Positions 19,476-29,380 of a DNA stretch of 64,000 nt are shown here, piece by piece. Both the position numbers and the translations under genes were made by a program. The stretch spans positions 1 to 64,000 of the forward strand of contig JAAFJF010000003.1 of assembly GCA_013298815.1 (NCBI GenBank). The letters are read 5' to 3'. This DNA comes from Polaromonas sp. (GTDB lineage: Bacteria; Pseudomonadota; Gammaproteobacteria; Burkholderiales; Burkholderiaceae_C). The notes beneath the pieces are model-generated. The model had not been told where the DNA came from, searched no databases, and was given only the letters and a program-made list of their open reading frames with translations. Each line of letters begins with the position of its first letter. Positions within the stretch are counted from its first letter, which is position 1.

Positions 19476-21683
19476 TTACTTCACCCGCATGCCCGGCAAA
19501 GCGCCAGCCATGGGCTCTAAAACATAAATCCCCGGCTGCGCTTTCTCGTCAGCCGCGCTGGCTGCCAAAACCATACCTTCTGACATGCCAAACTTCATCT
19601 TGCGCGGCGCAAGGTTGGCAACCATCACGGTGTGTTTACCAATCAAATCTACTGGCGCGTAGCTGCTGGCGATGCCGCTGAAGACATTGCGAGTTTTCGG
19701 TTGCCCTGCATCGTCCACCTCGCCCACGTCCAGCGTCAAACGCAGCAGCTTGGTGCTGCCTTCAACCGCTTCGCAGTTGACGATTTTGGCAATCCGCAGG
19801 TCGATTTTGGCGAAATCGTCGATGGTGATGATCTCTGATCGGGCGTCATCAACTGCTTTTGGCGTATTTTTTGCTACTGATTTTATAGCTGCTTGAGCAG
19901 TTAATGCGCTGGCTTCAGGCATATTTGGCACTTCAAATAGGGCATCCAATTGCTTTACATCAACGCGCTGCATCAAATGTACGTAATCGCCAATGACATG
20001 CCCCGCACCCAGCTGCGCTGCGGCATCTTGGATGGTGAACGGAGTGGTTTTTAAGAACTGTTCCACGCCAGCGGCAAGTTGCGGTAAGACGGGTTTGAGG
20101 TAGATCGTGAGCAACCTGAAAGCTTCGATGCACACCGTACAAACGTCATGCAAACGGGCTTCCATGCCTTCTTTTTTGGTCAATTCCCAGGGTTTGTTGG
20201 CATCTACGTACGCATTGACCACATCCGCCATTAGCATCGTCTCACGCATTGCTCTACCAAAATCACGATTTTCATACAGTAACTGCATGTTGTCTTTTTG
20301 CGAGCTAATGAGATTTATCACTGGTTGACCATCTTCTGAAATGACACCCAGCTTGTTGTCGAATTTTTTAGCTAAGAACCCAGCCGCTCTACTGGCGATG
20401 TTGACGAATTTTCCAATCAAATCACTGTTCACCCGTGCCATAAAGTCATCTGCATTGAAGTCAATATCTTCATTGCGTGCCGACAACTTGGCGGCTAGGT
20501 AGTAGCGCAACCACTCAGGATTCATGCCTAAACTCAAATATTTGAGCGGATCCAACCCCGTCCCACGGCTTTTACTCATTTTTTCACCGTTGTTGACCGT
20601 CAAAAAGCCGTGGACGAACACATTGGTTGGCGCTTTACGGCCGCTGAAGTGCAGCATGGCGGGCCAGAACAGCGTGTGGAAGGTGACGATGTCTTTGCCG
20701 ATGAAGTGGTATTGCTCGGTATCGGCAGCAGCCATGTACTCATCAAAACTGCGAGTATCGGGATTTATCTTCCGATTCTTGGGGCCGCCTTTGTCAAACC
20801 AATTTTTGAGCGATGCTAAATAGCCCACCGGTGCATCTAGCCAGACGTAGAAGTATTTGCCCGGTGCATCAGGAATTTCAATGCCAAAGTACGGCGCGTC
20901 GCGGGAAATGTCCCAATCGCCCAAACCTTCTGACGTTGTGCCATCAGGGTTGGTACGGACGGAGAACCATTCTTTGACCTTGTTGGCGACTTCGGGTTGT
21001 AAGCGCGGTTTGCCGTTTTCATCAACACCTTGTGTCCAATCTTCCAAATACTTAACGCAACGCGGGTCGGACAATTTGAAGAAGAAATGCTCAGAGTTTT
21101 TGAGTTCAGGCCGTGCACCTGAAAGGGTTGAAAACGGATTAATCAGATCGGTCGGAGCGTAAACAGCACCGCAGTTTTCACAGTTATCGCCATACTGGTC
21201 TTTGGTGTGGCACTTGGGGCACTCGCCTTTGATGTAGCGGTCGGGCAGGAACATGTTTTTCTCAGGGTCGAAAAACTGCTCAATGGTTTTGGTTTCTATC
21301 AGTGAACCACCTTTTTCAGCAGGCAAATCACGTAAATCTTTGTAGATTTGGCGTGCTAACTCGTGATTTTCTGGCGCATCGGTGCTGTGCCAGTTGTCGA
21401 AACTGATGTGAAAGCCGTCTAAATACTGCTTTCGACCCGCTGCAATGTCTGCCACAAACTGCTGCGGCGTTTTGCCTGCTTTTTCAGCGGCAATCATGAT
21501 AGGAGCACCGTGGGTGTCGTCCGCACCTACAAAATTGACCTCATTGCCCTGCATCCGCTGGAACCGCACCCAAATATCAGCCTGGATGTACTCCATGATG
21601 TGGCCGATGTGGAACTTGCCATTGGCGTATGGCAGTGCGGTGGTGACGAAAAGTTGGCGCGAAGCCATTTGGTTTGCAGTCAT
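19476..21683 (-). CDS. metG: Methionyl-tRNA synthetase
   Basis: MetG charges tRNA-Met and initiator tRNA. The 735-residue product has the HIGH motif ([14 protein letters not shown]), a zinc knuckle ([17 protein letters not shown]), and KMSKS ([11 protein letters not shown]). It also has the anticodon-binding helices and a C-terminal OB-fold tRNA-binding domain ([19 protein letters not shown]). The linker between anticodon and OB domains, about residues 587-603, is encoded by a copy of the dispersed repeat and reads [14 protein letters not shown]. apbC is divergent, 119 bases away. The first ATG at 21683 was kept; the ATG at 21668 is nearly as likely. Confidence 0.96.
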   Translation of the reverse strand: MTANQMASRQLFVTTALPYANGKFHIGHIMEYIQADIWVRFQRMQGNEVNFVGADDTHGAPIMIAAEKAGKTPQQFVADIAAGRKQYLDGFHISFDNWHSTDAPENHELARQIYKDLRDLPAEKGGSLIETKTIEQFFDPEKNMFLPDRYIKGECPKCHTKDQYGDNCENCGAVYAPTDLINPFSTLSGARPELKNSEHFFFKLSDPRCVKYLEDWTQGVDENGKPRLQPEVANKVKEWFSVRTNPDGTTSEGLGDWDISRDAPYFGIEIPDAPGKYFYVWLDAPVGYLASLKNWFDKGGPKNRKINPDTRSFDEYMAAADTEQYHFIGKDIVTFHTLFWPAMLHFSGRKAPTNVFVHGFLTVNNGEKMSKSRGTGLDPLKYLSLGMNPEWLRYYLAAKLSARNEDIDFNADDFMARVNSDLIGKFVNIASRAAGFLAKKFDNKLGVISEDGQPVINLISSQKDNMQLLYENRDFGRAMRETMLMADVVNAYVDANKPWELTKKEGMEARLHDVCTVCIEAFRLLTIYLKPVLPQLAAGVEQFLKTTPFTIQDAAAQLGAGHVIGDYVHLMQRVDVKQLDALFEVPNMPEASALTAQAAIKSVAKNTPKAVDDARSEIITIDDFAKIDLRIAKIVNCEAVEGSTKLLRLTLDVGEVDDAGQPKTRNVFSGIASSYAPVDLIGKHTVMVANLAPRKMKFGMSEGMVLAASAADEKAQPGIYVLEPMAGALPGMRVK
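19874..19922 (-). repeat. Dispersed ~45-bp repeat, copy 7, inside metG
   Basis: On the minus strand the segment reads GCCAGCGCATTAACTGCTCA and then AGCAGCTATAAAATCAGTAGC minus a few variable bases. It is in frame with metG and encodes an Ala-rich linker. Where nearly all intergenic copies have a stop codon (usually TAA), this copy has CAA. Confidence 0.75.
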
Positions 21684-21802
21684 GGGATTAAACGGAATTC
21701 TTTTAGGGCTAATCTTATATTTTATGGGTTGTCGTTACACTTCTAGCAATAATCATGCTTAAGCACGTATAAACAACTCTTTTTTGAACTGAAATTAACC
21801 AT

Positions 21803-22891
21803 ATGGCTACTCAAGAACAACTGCTGCAAGCCCTGCAAACCATCATTGACCCGAACACGGGACGCGATTTTGTGACCAGCAAAGCGCTCAAAAACCTGAC
21901 CGTGACAGACGGTGATGTCGCTTTTGACATCGAGCTGGGCTACCCCGCCAAAAGCCAGATCGCAGGATTCCGCAAAGCGCTGATTGCTGCTGCCAAGGGC
22001 GTAGCTGGCGTGCAAAACGTGTCGGTCAACATCACGACCAAAATCACCGCGCATGCGGTGCAGCGCGGTGTGGCGCTGCTGCCGAATGTGAAAAACATCG
22101 TTGCGGTTGCTTCTGGCAAGGGCGGCGTAGGCAAAAGCACAACGGCGGTGAACTTGGCTTTGGCACTGGCGGCTGAAGGTGCAACGGTCGGCTTGCTGGA
22201 TGCCGATATTTACGGCCCCAGCTTGCCGATGATGATGGGAATCACCGGTAAACCAGAAAGTTTAGACGGCACAAACATGGAGCCGCTGGAAAACTATGGT
22301 GTGCAGGTCATGTCTATCGGTTTTTTAGTCGCGCAAGACGAAGCGATGATTTGGCGCGGCCCGATGGCAACGCAAGCGCTGGAGCAGCTGCTGCGCCAGA
22401 CGAACTGGAAAGATTTGGATTATTTGATAGTAGACATGCCACCTGGCACGGGCGACATTCAACTCACCCTGTCGCAACGCGTGCCGATGACGGGCGCTGT
22501 GGTGGTGACGACGCCGCAAGACATTGCGCTGTTGGATGCTAAAAAGGGCATCAAAATGTTTGAAAAAGTCGGTGTGCCGATTTTGGGTATTGTGGAAAAC
22601 ATGGCGGTGCACGTTTGCACCAATTGCGGCCACACCGAGCATATTTTTGGCGCTGATGGTGGCAAAAAGATGGCTGCAGATTACAAAATGGCCTACTTGG
22701 GCGCATTGCCACTGAACATGCAGATTCGCCTACAAGCGGACAACGGCCGCCCGACCGTGGTGAGCGACCCTGATGGTGAAGTCGCAGGCATTTACAAAGC
22801 TGTGGCACGCCAAGTGGCGGTGTCGATTGCGGCTAAGAACAAGGATTTCAGCAGCAAGTTTCCGAGTATCAAGATTTCTAAAGATACGTAA
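21803..22891 (+). CDS. apbC: Iron-sulfur cluster carrier ATPase ApbC/Mrp
   Basis: ApbC/Mrp proteins carry Fe-S clusters to apoproteins and bind ATP. The 362-residue product has an N-terminal MIP18/DUF59 domain (about residues 5-80), a deviant Walker A loop VASGKGGVGKSTTAVNLALA, LLDADIYGPSLPMMMG, VDMPPGTGDIQLTLSQ, and the cluster-binding CTNCGHTE. It is divergent from metG, an arrangement common in betaproteobacteria. A cluster carrier suits the neighbourhood, which encodes many Fe-S proteins (NadA, QueE, ThiC, formate dehydrogenases), but that link is inferred. Confidence 0.94.
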   Translation: MATQEQLLQALQTIIDPNTGRDFVTSKALKNLTVTDGDVAFDIELGYPAKSQIAGFRKALIAAAKGVAGVQNVSVNITTKITAHAVQRGVALLPNVKNIVAVASGKGGVGKSTTAVNLALALAAEGATVGLLDADIYGPSLPMMMGITGKPESLDGTNMEPLENYGVQVMSIGFLVAQDEAMIWRGPMATQALEQLLRQTNWKDLDYLIVDMPPGTGDIQLTLSQRVPMTGAVVVTTPQDIALLDAKKGIKMFEKVGVPILGIVENMAVHVCTNCGHTEHIFGADGGKKMAADYKMAYLGALPLNMQIRLQADNGRPTVVSDPDGEVAGIYKAVARQVAVSIAAKNKDFSSKFPSIKISKDT

Positions 22892-22933
22892 TTAAATACT
22901 AAATACGTGATTCGAAATCATTAGAAATTTGCC

Positions 22934-23881
22934 ATGAACCTGCTCGCATCGCTGCGTTACTTGGTTGCCCTTGAAGAGCACAAGCATTTTGGGCGGGCGG
23001 CGTTGGCTTGTCACATCACCCAGCCGGCGCTATCAAACGCACTGCGGGCGCTTGAGCAGGAGTTTGGCACCACCATCATCAACCGTGGGCGTGTATATGT
23101 CGGCTTAACGCCAGAGGGCGAGCGCGTACTGGCCACCGCGCAGCGCATGATGCATGAGCGGGAACTGCTGGAGCAAGATTTGCGTGGTGTGGCGAATAAG
23201 CCGGTTGGGAATATCGTTATTGGCGCTGTGCCAACAGCCGTGCCGATTGCAGCTAGGTTTGCCGCGATGCTGCAAGCCAAGCACCCAGGCATCATGCCAA
23301 CGGTGCTGTCGATGACATCTGACGAGATTGAAAACGGCTTAGAGAAACTGTCTCTAGACCTTGGATTGGGCTATACGGACAGGTTGCAGACCAAAACTTC
23401 GCGGCTACGCAGCTTGGCGCAATACACCGAGCATTATTTTCTGGTGCAAAAATCTGCAGAACCAGATGCACGATCACGGCTCAAAATCGGTTCCAAAATA
23501 GCGTGGGAGCAGGCCAGCAAACTACCGCTGTGCTTGCTGACGCCTGATATGCACAACCGCAGTATTGTGGACAAAGCTTTTTTAGACGCTGGTGTGTCGG
23601 TCAAACCTATTTTGGAAACCAACTCGCTGCTGACGCTTGCGTTGTCCGTTGTGGCAGGCGAAGTTTGCAGTATCTTGCCCGGTGCCATGCTTGACACGGT
23701 GCGTGGCTATGCAGAGCTAGAAGCGCGACCGCTGGAGAACCCCGTTATCTCAACGCCAATTGGCTTCATGATGCCGCAAAGTCTGCGCACTTCACACACC
23801 CAACAAGCGGCTTTTGACTTAGCGCAAAACGAAGCTTGGCTCAAACACGCAGCAGAACACAGTGGTTTGCTGAATAGTTGA
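22934..23881 (+). CDS. LysR-family transcriptional regulator, likely of the formate dehydrogenase genes
   Basis: The 315-residue product has a LysR winged helix at residues 1-60 (LRYLVALEEHKHFGRAALAC, then ITQPALSNALRALEQEFG) and an effector domain from about 90 on. It lies 148 bases upstream of the fused fdsGB gene in the same direction. LysR-type FdsR controls the soluble formate dehydrogenase operon in Cupriavidus necator; by position this may be its counterpart. Unlike the usual LysR layout it is not divergent from its presumed target. A perfect palindrome in the gap may be its operator. Confidence 0.85.
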   Translation: MNLLASLRYLVALEEHKHFGRAALACHITQPALSNALRALEQEFGTTIINRGRVYVGLTPEGERVLATAQRMMHERELLEQDLRGVANKPVGNIVIGAVPTAVPIAARFAAMLQAKHPGIMPTVLSMTSDEIENGLEKLSLDLGLGYTDRLQTKTSRLRSLAQYTEHYFLVQKSAEPDARSRLKIGSKIAWEQASKLPLCLLTPDMHNRSIVDKAFLDAGVSVKPILETNSLLTLALSVVAGEVCSILPGAMLDTVRGYAELEARPLENPVISTPIGFMMPQSLRTSHTQQAAFDLAQNEAWLKHAAEHSGLLNS

Positions 23882-23912
23882 ATAGCTAAATAGTCGAGCT
23901 GTTAAGTAAATT

Positions 23913-23927
23913 AGCATTTCAAATGCT
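23913..23927. promoter_or_regulatory. Perfect 15-bp palindrome, candidate LysR-type operator
   Basis: AGCATTT-C-AAATGCT is an exact inverted repeat in the gap between the LysR gene and fdsGB, 103 bases before the fdsGB start. LysR regulators often bind interrupted dyads of about 15 bp with a T-N11-A core. Binding here is inferred. Confidence 0.4.
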
Positions 23928-24029
23928 GCGGTGCATCATTTATTTATTGAATGAAAGCATGTTTAGATTCAATTTGACCACAGCAACTTTGCACTCCACA
24001 CTAGAGCGAACTTGAAACAAACACATCTT

Positions 24030-25898
24030 ATGACTACAGCATCACCCATAAAACCCGTCGTTTTGGCCACGCCAGACCAACTGCGCGAGCGCATTCGCCA
24101 GAAAAGTAAGCTCAAAGGACGCCAAGCCGACGATGCTTCTCGCGCAGAAGTTGTAGCCTTGATCGGGGCACGTCCTGCTGAAGGTTATCGACGTGACTTG
24201 CTGATTGAAAACCTGCATTTACTAAACGACGCCTACCGCTGCCTGCATGAACGTCATTTGGTGGCATTGGCCAAGGAAATGAATATCCCGATGGCTGAAG
24301 TATATGAAGTCGCCACGTTTTATCACCACTTTGAGGTGGTCAAAGGCGTGAAGGATGGCGATCTAACCGTTGATGGCGCAGCGCCTGCGCTGACCATCCG
24401 AGTGTGCGATGGTTTGTCGTGCGAGCTAGCAGGTGCGCAAGATTTACTCAAGCGCTTACCTGCCATTTTGGGCAACCCCAATATGCGGGTGATTCCAGCC
24501 CCGTGCATCGGTCGTTGTGAACAAGCACCTGCCGTTGCCGTACACCAACACATTGTGCCTTACGCTACATTAGATAGTGTGAAAAAGGCAGCAAATACCG
24601 ATGTATCCTTCGTATTTACTGCCTCAGCAGCTATTAATTTTATAACAAGTGAATTGACCGAAAAGAGTATTTCACCGCACCAAACACACCCTTCAGCGGG
24701 GGGTGTGCCAGCTTATACCGATTACGCCACCTACATTGCGAACGGTGGTTACGCTTTAGCGGGCAATATTGCCAACGGCAGCTTGGAAATTGAGCCCATC
24801 ATCAAGGCGATGGAAGATTCGGGTTTGCGCGGTTTGGGCGGTGCGGGTTTCCCGTCGGGGCGCAAATGGCGCATTGTGCGTGAGCAACCAGCGCCCAAGC
24901 TGATGGCCGTGAACATTGACGAGGGCGAGCCGGGTACTTTTAAAGACCGCACGTATTTAGAGCGCGACCCGCACCGCTTTTTAGAGGGCTTGCTGGTGGC
25001 AGCGCAGGTGGTGGGCATTGATGCTTGCTATATCTATTTGCGCGATGAATACCACGATTGCAGGCGCTTGCTGACGGCTGAATTAGCCAAATTGCAAGCC
25101 AACCCACCTGCTGCTTTAGCCGGGAAATTACCGCTGATCGAGCTACGCCGTGGCGCTGGCGCTTACATCTGCGGTGAAGAGTCAGCCATGATTGAGAGCA
25201 TCGAAGGCAAACGTGGAGAGCCGCGCATGCGCCCGCCGTACATCGCGCAAGTCGGTTTGTTTGGCCGACCTACGCTTGAACACAATTTTGAAACCCTGTA
25301 CTGGGTGCGCGACATTGTGCAGCTCGGGCCACAGTGGTTCAGCGGTTTTGGTCGAAACGGCCGTAAAGGTTTGCGCAGCTTCAGCGTGAGTGGCCGTGTT
25401 AAACACCCAGGTGTGAAATTGGCACCGGCAGGAATCAACCTGCTGGAATTGATTGACGAATATTGCGGCGGCATGCTGGACGGACACGATCTTTACGCTT
25501 ACCTTCCAGGTGGTGCGTCAGGTGGCATTTTTCCAGCCAGCCATGCCAATATTCCCTTGGACTTTGACACGCTACAGCCGCATGGTGGTTTCATCGGCTC
25601 GGCTGCCGTCATCATTTTGAGCCAGCATGACACCGCCCGTGATGCGGCGTTGAACATGATGCGCTTCTTCGCCCACGAAAGTTGCGGTCAATGCACGCCA
25701 TGCCGTGTGGGTACAAGCAAGGCGGCTAAGTTGATGGAAGCGACTGTATGGGACAACCAAACTTTGGAAGATTTGAACATTGTGATGACGGATGCTTCGA
25801 TTTGCGGCCTCGGTCAAGCGGCGCCCAACCCCGTGCGCTGTGTTCAGAAATACTTCCCTCATGAAATTGGTCACGCTACATCAGGAGTCGCAGCATGA
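24030..25898 (+). CDS. fdsB: NAD-dependent formate dehydrogenase, fused gamma-beta subunit (FdsG-FdsB)
   Basis: This subunit passes electrons from the molybdenum subunit FdsA to NAD+. Residues about 20-175 are the NuoE-like FdsG part with a [2Fe-2S] site (CDGLSCELAGAQ and PCIGRCEQAP). Residues about 225-620 are the NuoF-like FdsB part with GLGGAGFPSGRKW and EGEPGTFKDR (FMN and NADH binding) and the [4Fe-4S] motif ESCGQCTPCRVGT. In well-known fds operons these are two genes; here they are one 622-residue protein. The junction (residues about 193-206) is encoded by a dispersed-repeat copy. The ATG at 24030 was preferred to a TTG at 24012. Its stop overlaps the fdsA start (ATGA). Confidence 0.93.
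   Translation: MTTASPIKPVVLATPDQLRERIRQKSKLKGRQADDASRAEVVALIGARPAEGYRRDLLIENLHLLNDAYRCLHERHLVALAKEMNIPMAEVYEVATFYHHFEVVKGVKDGDLTVDGAAPALTIRVCDGLSCELAGAQDLLKRLPAILGNPNMRVIPAPCIGRCEQAPAVAVHQHIVPYATLDSVKKAANTDVSFVFTASAAINFITSELTEKSISPHQTHPSAGGVPAYTDYATYIANGGYALAGNIANGSLEIEPIIKAMEDSGLRGLGGAGFPSGRKWRIVREQPAPKLMAVNIDEGEPGTFKDRTYLERDPHRFLEGLLVAAQVVGIDACYIYLRDEYHDCRRLLTAELAKLQANPPAALAGKLPLIELRRGAGAYICGEESAMIESIEGKRGEPRMRPPYIAQVGLFGRPTLEHNFETLYWVRDIVQLGPQWFSGFGRNGRKGLRSFSVSGRVKHPGVKLAPAGINLLELIDEYCGGMLDGHDLYAYLPGGASGGIFPASHANIPLDFDTLQPHGGFIGSAAVIILSQHDTARDAALNMMRFFAHESCGQCTPCRVGTSKAAKLMEATVWDNQTLEDLNIVMTDASICGLGQAAPNPVRCVQKYFPHEIGHATSGVAA
24606..24647 (+). repeat. Dispersed ~45-bp repeat, copy 9, at the FdsG-FdsB junction
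   Basis: The segment reads CCTTCGTATTTACTGCCTCA and then GCAGCTATTAATTTTATAAC. It is in frame and encodes SFVFTASAAINFIT. The stop codon typical of intergenic copies (TAA) is TCA here. It falls between the FdsG-like and FdsB-like halves of the protein. Confidence 0.8.
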
Positions 25899-28735
25899 AC
25901 GCGCCTACAAAATTGACAGAGTTAATGCCAGCCTTGGTTGAGTTCAAACTCGACGGCGTCGTGATGAAAGCCTTTGAAGGTGAAACCATCATTGACGCGG
26001 CCAAACGGCACGATGTCGATATCCCCCATCTTTGCTACAAAGAAGGCTACCGCGCCGATGGCAATTGCCGCGCTTGTGTGGTTGAAATCGACGGTGAGCG
26101 CACGCTGGCGCCCTCTTGCTGCCGCAGTGTGACTGCGGGTATGAATGTCAAAGCTTTCAGCGAACGCGCAGTGAAAAGCCAAAAAATGGTGCTGGAAATG
26201 TTGCTCAGCGACATGCCAGATAAGGGCTACAAATGGAATGAGAAAGATGAATCGCTACAGCACGGCGAACTGAGTGAATGGGCGGCGCGTATGGATGTGG
26301 CTGTGCGTCCAGAACTCAAAGCCCTGCGCCGCGAGCCGCCTAAATCAGACTACTCCCACCCCGCTATGGCCGTCAATTTGGATGCCTGCATCCAGTGCAA
26401 CCGCTGTGTGCGCGCCTGCCGTGAAGAGCAGGTCAACGATGTGATTGGCTACGCTATGCGCGGTTCGCACAGTGAAATTGTGTTTGACGTTGGCGACAAG
26501 ATGGGTGACAGCACCTGCGTGGCCTGCGGCGAATGCGTGCAAGCCTGCCCAACAGGGGCGTTGATGCCAAAAACACAAGTTGGCTCACAAATTGTCGATA
26601 AAAAAGTTGACTCAGTCTGCCCATTTTGTGGCGTGGGTTGCCTGCTGACTTATAACGTCAAAGACAACAAAATCGTCAGTGTCGATGGGCGCGATGGCCC
26701 AGCAAATCACAACCGACTCTGCGTCAAAGGTCGCTTTGGCTTTGACTACGCGCACCATGAACAGCGCTTGACCAAACCCTTGATTCGACTTGCTGGTGTA
26801 GCTAAAGACGAGCACATCACCCGAGATCCAGCCGATTGGCGCGAGGTTTTCCGAGAAGCAACTTGGGAAGAAGCTTTGGCTTATACATCAGGCAAACTGG
26901 TAGGTTTGCGCGACACTTATGGCAAAAAGTCTCTCGCTGGTTTTGGCTCAGCCAAAGGCAGCAACGAAGAAGCTTATTTGTTCCAAAAACTGGTGCGTAC
27001 TGGCTTTGGCAGCAACAACGTAGACCATTGCACACGGTTATGCCATGCCTCTAGCGTGGCAGCGCTGCTCGAAGGTGTGGGCTCTGGCGCGGTGAGTAAC
27101 CAAGTGAGCGATGTGGAGCACGCGGAGCTCATCATGGTGATTGGCTCTAACCCCACGGCCAATCACCCCGTTGCTGCAACGTGGATGAAAAATGCAGCCA
27201 AAAACGGTACGAAAATCGTTCTAGCAGACCCACGCCGTACAGACATCAGCAAGCACGCTTGGCGGACTATGCAGTTCAAGCCTGACACGGATGTGGCGAT
27301 GTTAAACGCCTTGATTCACACCGTGATTGAAGAAGGTTTGGCAGACGAAGCATTCATACGCGACCGCGCTAGCAACTTTGAAGCGCTGCGAGACAACGTC
27401 AAAGGCTACAGCCCTGAAGCTATGGCGCCTATTTGCGGCGTGCCAGCAGAAACTTTGCGTGAAGTGGCGCGTGAATTCGCCAAAGCCAAAGGTGCGATGA
27501 TTTTGTGGGGCATGGGTATCAGCCAACACATACACGGCACAGACAATGCACGTTGCCTGATTGCTTTGGTCACCGTGACTGGGCAAATTGGCAAACCTGG
27601 CTCTGGCTTGCACCCGCTGCGTGGGCAAAACAATGTGCAGGGCGCGAGTGATGCGGGTTTGATTCCGATGATGTTCCCCAACTACCAGCGCGTCACCATA
27701 CCGGCTGTGCATGCTTGGTTTGAGGACTTTTGGCAGACCAAACTGGATGACCAGCCCGGCTACACCGTGGTGGAGATCATGCACAAGGCGCTCGCTCCCG
27801 ATAGCGACCCGCACAAAGTGCGCGGCATGTACATCATGGGTGAAAACCCAGCGATGAGCGACCCTGATTTGAACCACGCCCGTCATGCCTTGGCATCGCT
27901 TGATCATTTGGTGGTGCAAGACATTTTTATGACCGAGACCGCTTGGTTGGCTGATGTGGTGCTGCCTGCGACCTCTTGGCCAGAGAAAACCGGCACCGTC
28001 AGCAACACCGACCGCATGGTGCAGATGGGCAAACAAGCCATCACCCCACCGGGAGATGCCAAGCCTGATTTGTGGATCATCCAACAAATCGCTAACCGCA
28101 TGGGCTTGCCGTGGGATTACAAAGGCGATCATTCGGGTGTGGCTGCCGTCTATGAAGAGATGCGGAAAGCCATGCACGCTGCCATCTCTGGCATCACTTG
28201 GGAGCGACTGGAACGCGAATCCAGTGTGACCTACCCTTGCCTGAGTGCGGAAGACCCTGGCCAACCCACTGTGTTCATCGACACCTTCCCCACAGCCAAT
28301 GGTCGTGTACAGCTCGTTCCAGCAGACATCATCCCCGCTGATGAGCGCCCAGATGCGCAATTCCCGTTTGTATTGATCACAGGTCGCCAGCTGGAACACT
28401 GGCATACCGGCAGCATGACGCGACGCGCCAGCGTGCTGGATGCACTGGAACCAATAGCAACTGCATCACTGTGTGGTGCAGACATGACTGCGATGGGTTT
28501 GAACGCGGGCGACGTGATTACCGTTAAATCACGCCGTGGTGAAGTGGCGATTCACATCCGCCGTGACGACGGCACGCCGCGCGGTGCGGTGTTTATTCCG
28601 TTTGCTTACTACGAAGCAGCAGCGAACATGATGACGAATGCGGCACTTGACCCTGTGGGCAAGATTCCAGAGTTCAAGTACTGCGCGGTTGCCATCACAA
28701 AAGGTGGCAAAGTAGCGCTGAAAACTGGTTATTGA
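25895..28735 (+). CDS. fdsA: NAD-dependent formate dehydrogenase, alpha (molybdenum) subunit
   Basis: FdsA oxidises formate to CO2 at a bis-MGD molybdenum centre in the cytoplasm. The 946-residue product has, in order: an N-terminal [2Fe-2S] domain (CYKEGYRADGNCRACVVE), a NuoG-type segment, a two-cluster ferredoxin domain (CIQCNRCVRACREEQ; CVACGECVQACPTGAL), the FDH [4Fe-4S] motif CPFCGVGCLLTYNV, and the catalytic domain with the Mo-ligand cysteine in HCTRLCHASSV (near residue 383, Cys-His pair). GQIGKPGSGLHPLRGQNNVQ is a bis-MGD signature. The gene is coupled to fdsB by an ATGA overlap. fdsC-like FdhD is encoded 10 kb downstream; no fdsD was seen. Confidence 0.95.
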   Translation: MNAPTKLTELMPALVEFKLDGVVMKAFEGETIIDAAKRHDVDIPHLCYKEGYRADGNCRACVVEIDGERTLAPSCCRSVTAGMNVKAFSERAVKSQKMVLEMLLSDMPDKGYKWNEKDESLQHGELSEWAARMDVAVRPELKALRREPPKSDYSHPAMAVNLDACIQCNRCVRACREEQVNDVIGYAMRGSHSEIVFDVGDKMGDSTCVACGECVQACPTGALMPKTQVGSQIVDKKVDSVCPFCGVGCLLTYNVKDNKIVSVDGRDGPANHNRLCVKGRFGFDYAHHEQRLTKPLIRLAGVAKDEHITRDPADWREVFREATWEEALAYTSGKLVGLRDTYGKKSLAGFGSAKGSNEEAYLFQKLVRTGFGSNNVDHCTRLCHASSVAALLEGVGSGAVSNQVSDVEHAELIMVIGSNPTANHPVAATWMKNAAKNGTKIVLADPRRTDISKHAWRTMQFKPDTDVAMLNALIHTVIEEGLADEAFIRDRASNFEALRDNVKGYSPEAMAPICGVPAETLREVAREFAKAKGAMILWGMGISQHIHGTDNARCLIALVTVTGQIGKPGSGLHPLRGQNNVQGASDAGLIPMMFPNYQRVTIPAVHAWFEDFWQTKLDDQPGYTVVEIMHKALAPDSDPHKVRGMYIMGENPAMSDPDLNHARHALASLDHLVVQDIFMTETAWLADVVLPATSWPEKTGTVSNTDRMVQMGKQAITPPGDAKPDLWIIQQIANRMGLPWDYKGDHSGVAAVYEEMRKAMHAAISGITWERLERESSVTYPCLSAEDPGQPTVFIDTFPTANGRVQLVPADIIPADERPDAQFPFVLITGRQLEHWHTGSMTRRASVLDALEPIATASLCGADMTAMGLNAGDVITVKSRRGEVAIHIRRDDGTPRGAVFIPFAYYEAAANMMTNAALDPVGKIPEFKYCAVAITKGGKVALKTGY

Positions 28736-28780
28736 TCCGCAAAGCAGACTGAAACGGTTTGGGCGATATGATTGCGACCT

Positions 28781-29380
28781 ATGTCTTTCATACGCCCAAC
28801 CCTCAATGTTTCCGTCATCATGCGCCGCGAGCCTATCGTCGGCGCGATGAGCCGTTGGCAATCGCACCGCTGGGTGCTCGAAAACGTGATTTTGGAAGAT
28901 GAAAGCTCGACACTTAGCATCGAAAAAATTGCTTTAAAAATATCCAAAAATGATAGCGCTGAGCGATGGAAACACGTTGGTTATAGAGCAGAATTGTACG
29001 CTGATGATGCCGAAGGCTACTACCTCAATGTAACCACTGATGCACCCTGCTGGTTTGTTTTGTGGCGCATGGAAGAAATTGCAGAAAATGGGACGGGTAT
29101 CACAAGTGAGCCCATCGCAAAACCCGAAATGGTGAGCTTGAGTTACCACGATGCAGGGCGCTGGTTGGATGCACAAGAAACCGTCGAGCAAGTGCCGCTG
29201 CCTCCTGAAGTTGTGGCATGGCTGCAAGCCTTTGTGGATGAACACCACGTGATTGAAACCAAAAAACGTAAACGACCCGAGAGCTTCAAACGTTTAGAGG
29301 ACAGGTTTGGCAATCCTGCGTCGATCACAACGGAAAAGAAAATGGGCGGCGGCTTCCAAGGTGGTAACAACCATGGCTGA
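28781..29380 (+). CDS. DUF3305 family protein of the formate dehydrogenase cluster
   Basis: The 199-residue product begins with IRPTLNVSVIMRREPIVGAM followed by SRWQSHRWVLENVI, the pattern I associate with DUF3305, a family found beside formate dehydrogenase genes in beta- and alphaproteobacteria. It is soluble and has no cysteine motif. The C-terminus is basic (KRKRPESFKRLEDRFG). The function is unknown; position suggests a part in FDH maturation. The ATG at 28781 was preferred to a TTG at 28772. The 3' end overlaps the DUF3306 gene by eight bases. Confidence 0.8.
   Translation: MSFIRPTLNVSVIMRREPIVGAMSRWQSHRWVLENVILEDESSTLSIEKIALKISKNDSAERWKHVGYRAELYADDAEGYYLNVTTDAPCWFVLWRMEEIAENGTGITSEPIAKPEMVSLSYHDAGRWLDAQETVEQVPLPPEVVAWLQAFVDEHHVIETKKRKRPESFKRLEDRFGNPASITTEKKMGGGFQGGNNHG

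Noticed and set aside
27302-28405. Long open frame of 367 codons on the minus strand
   Set aside because: It lies wholly inside fdsA, whose protein motifs are unmistakable. Its product is rich in His, Arg and Ala with no family likeness, as expected of an antisense shadow.
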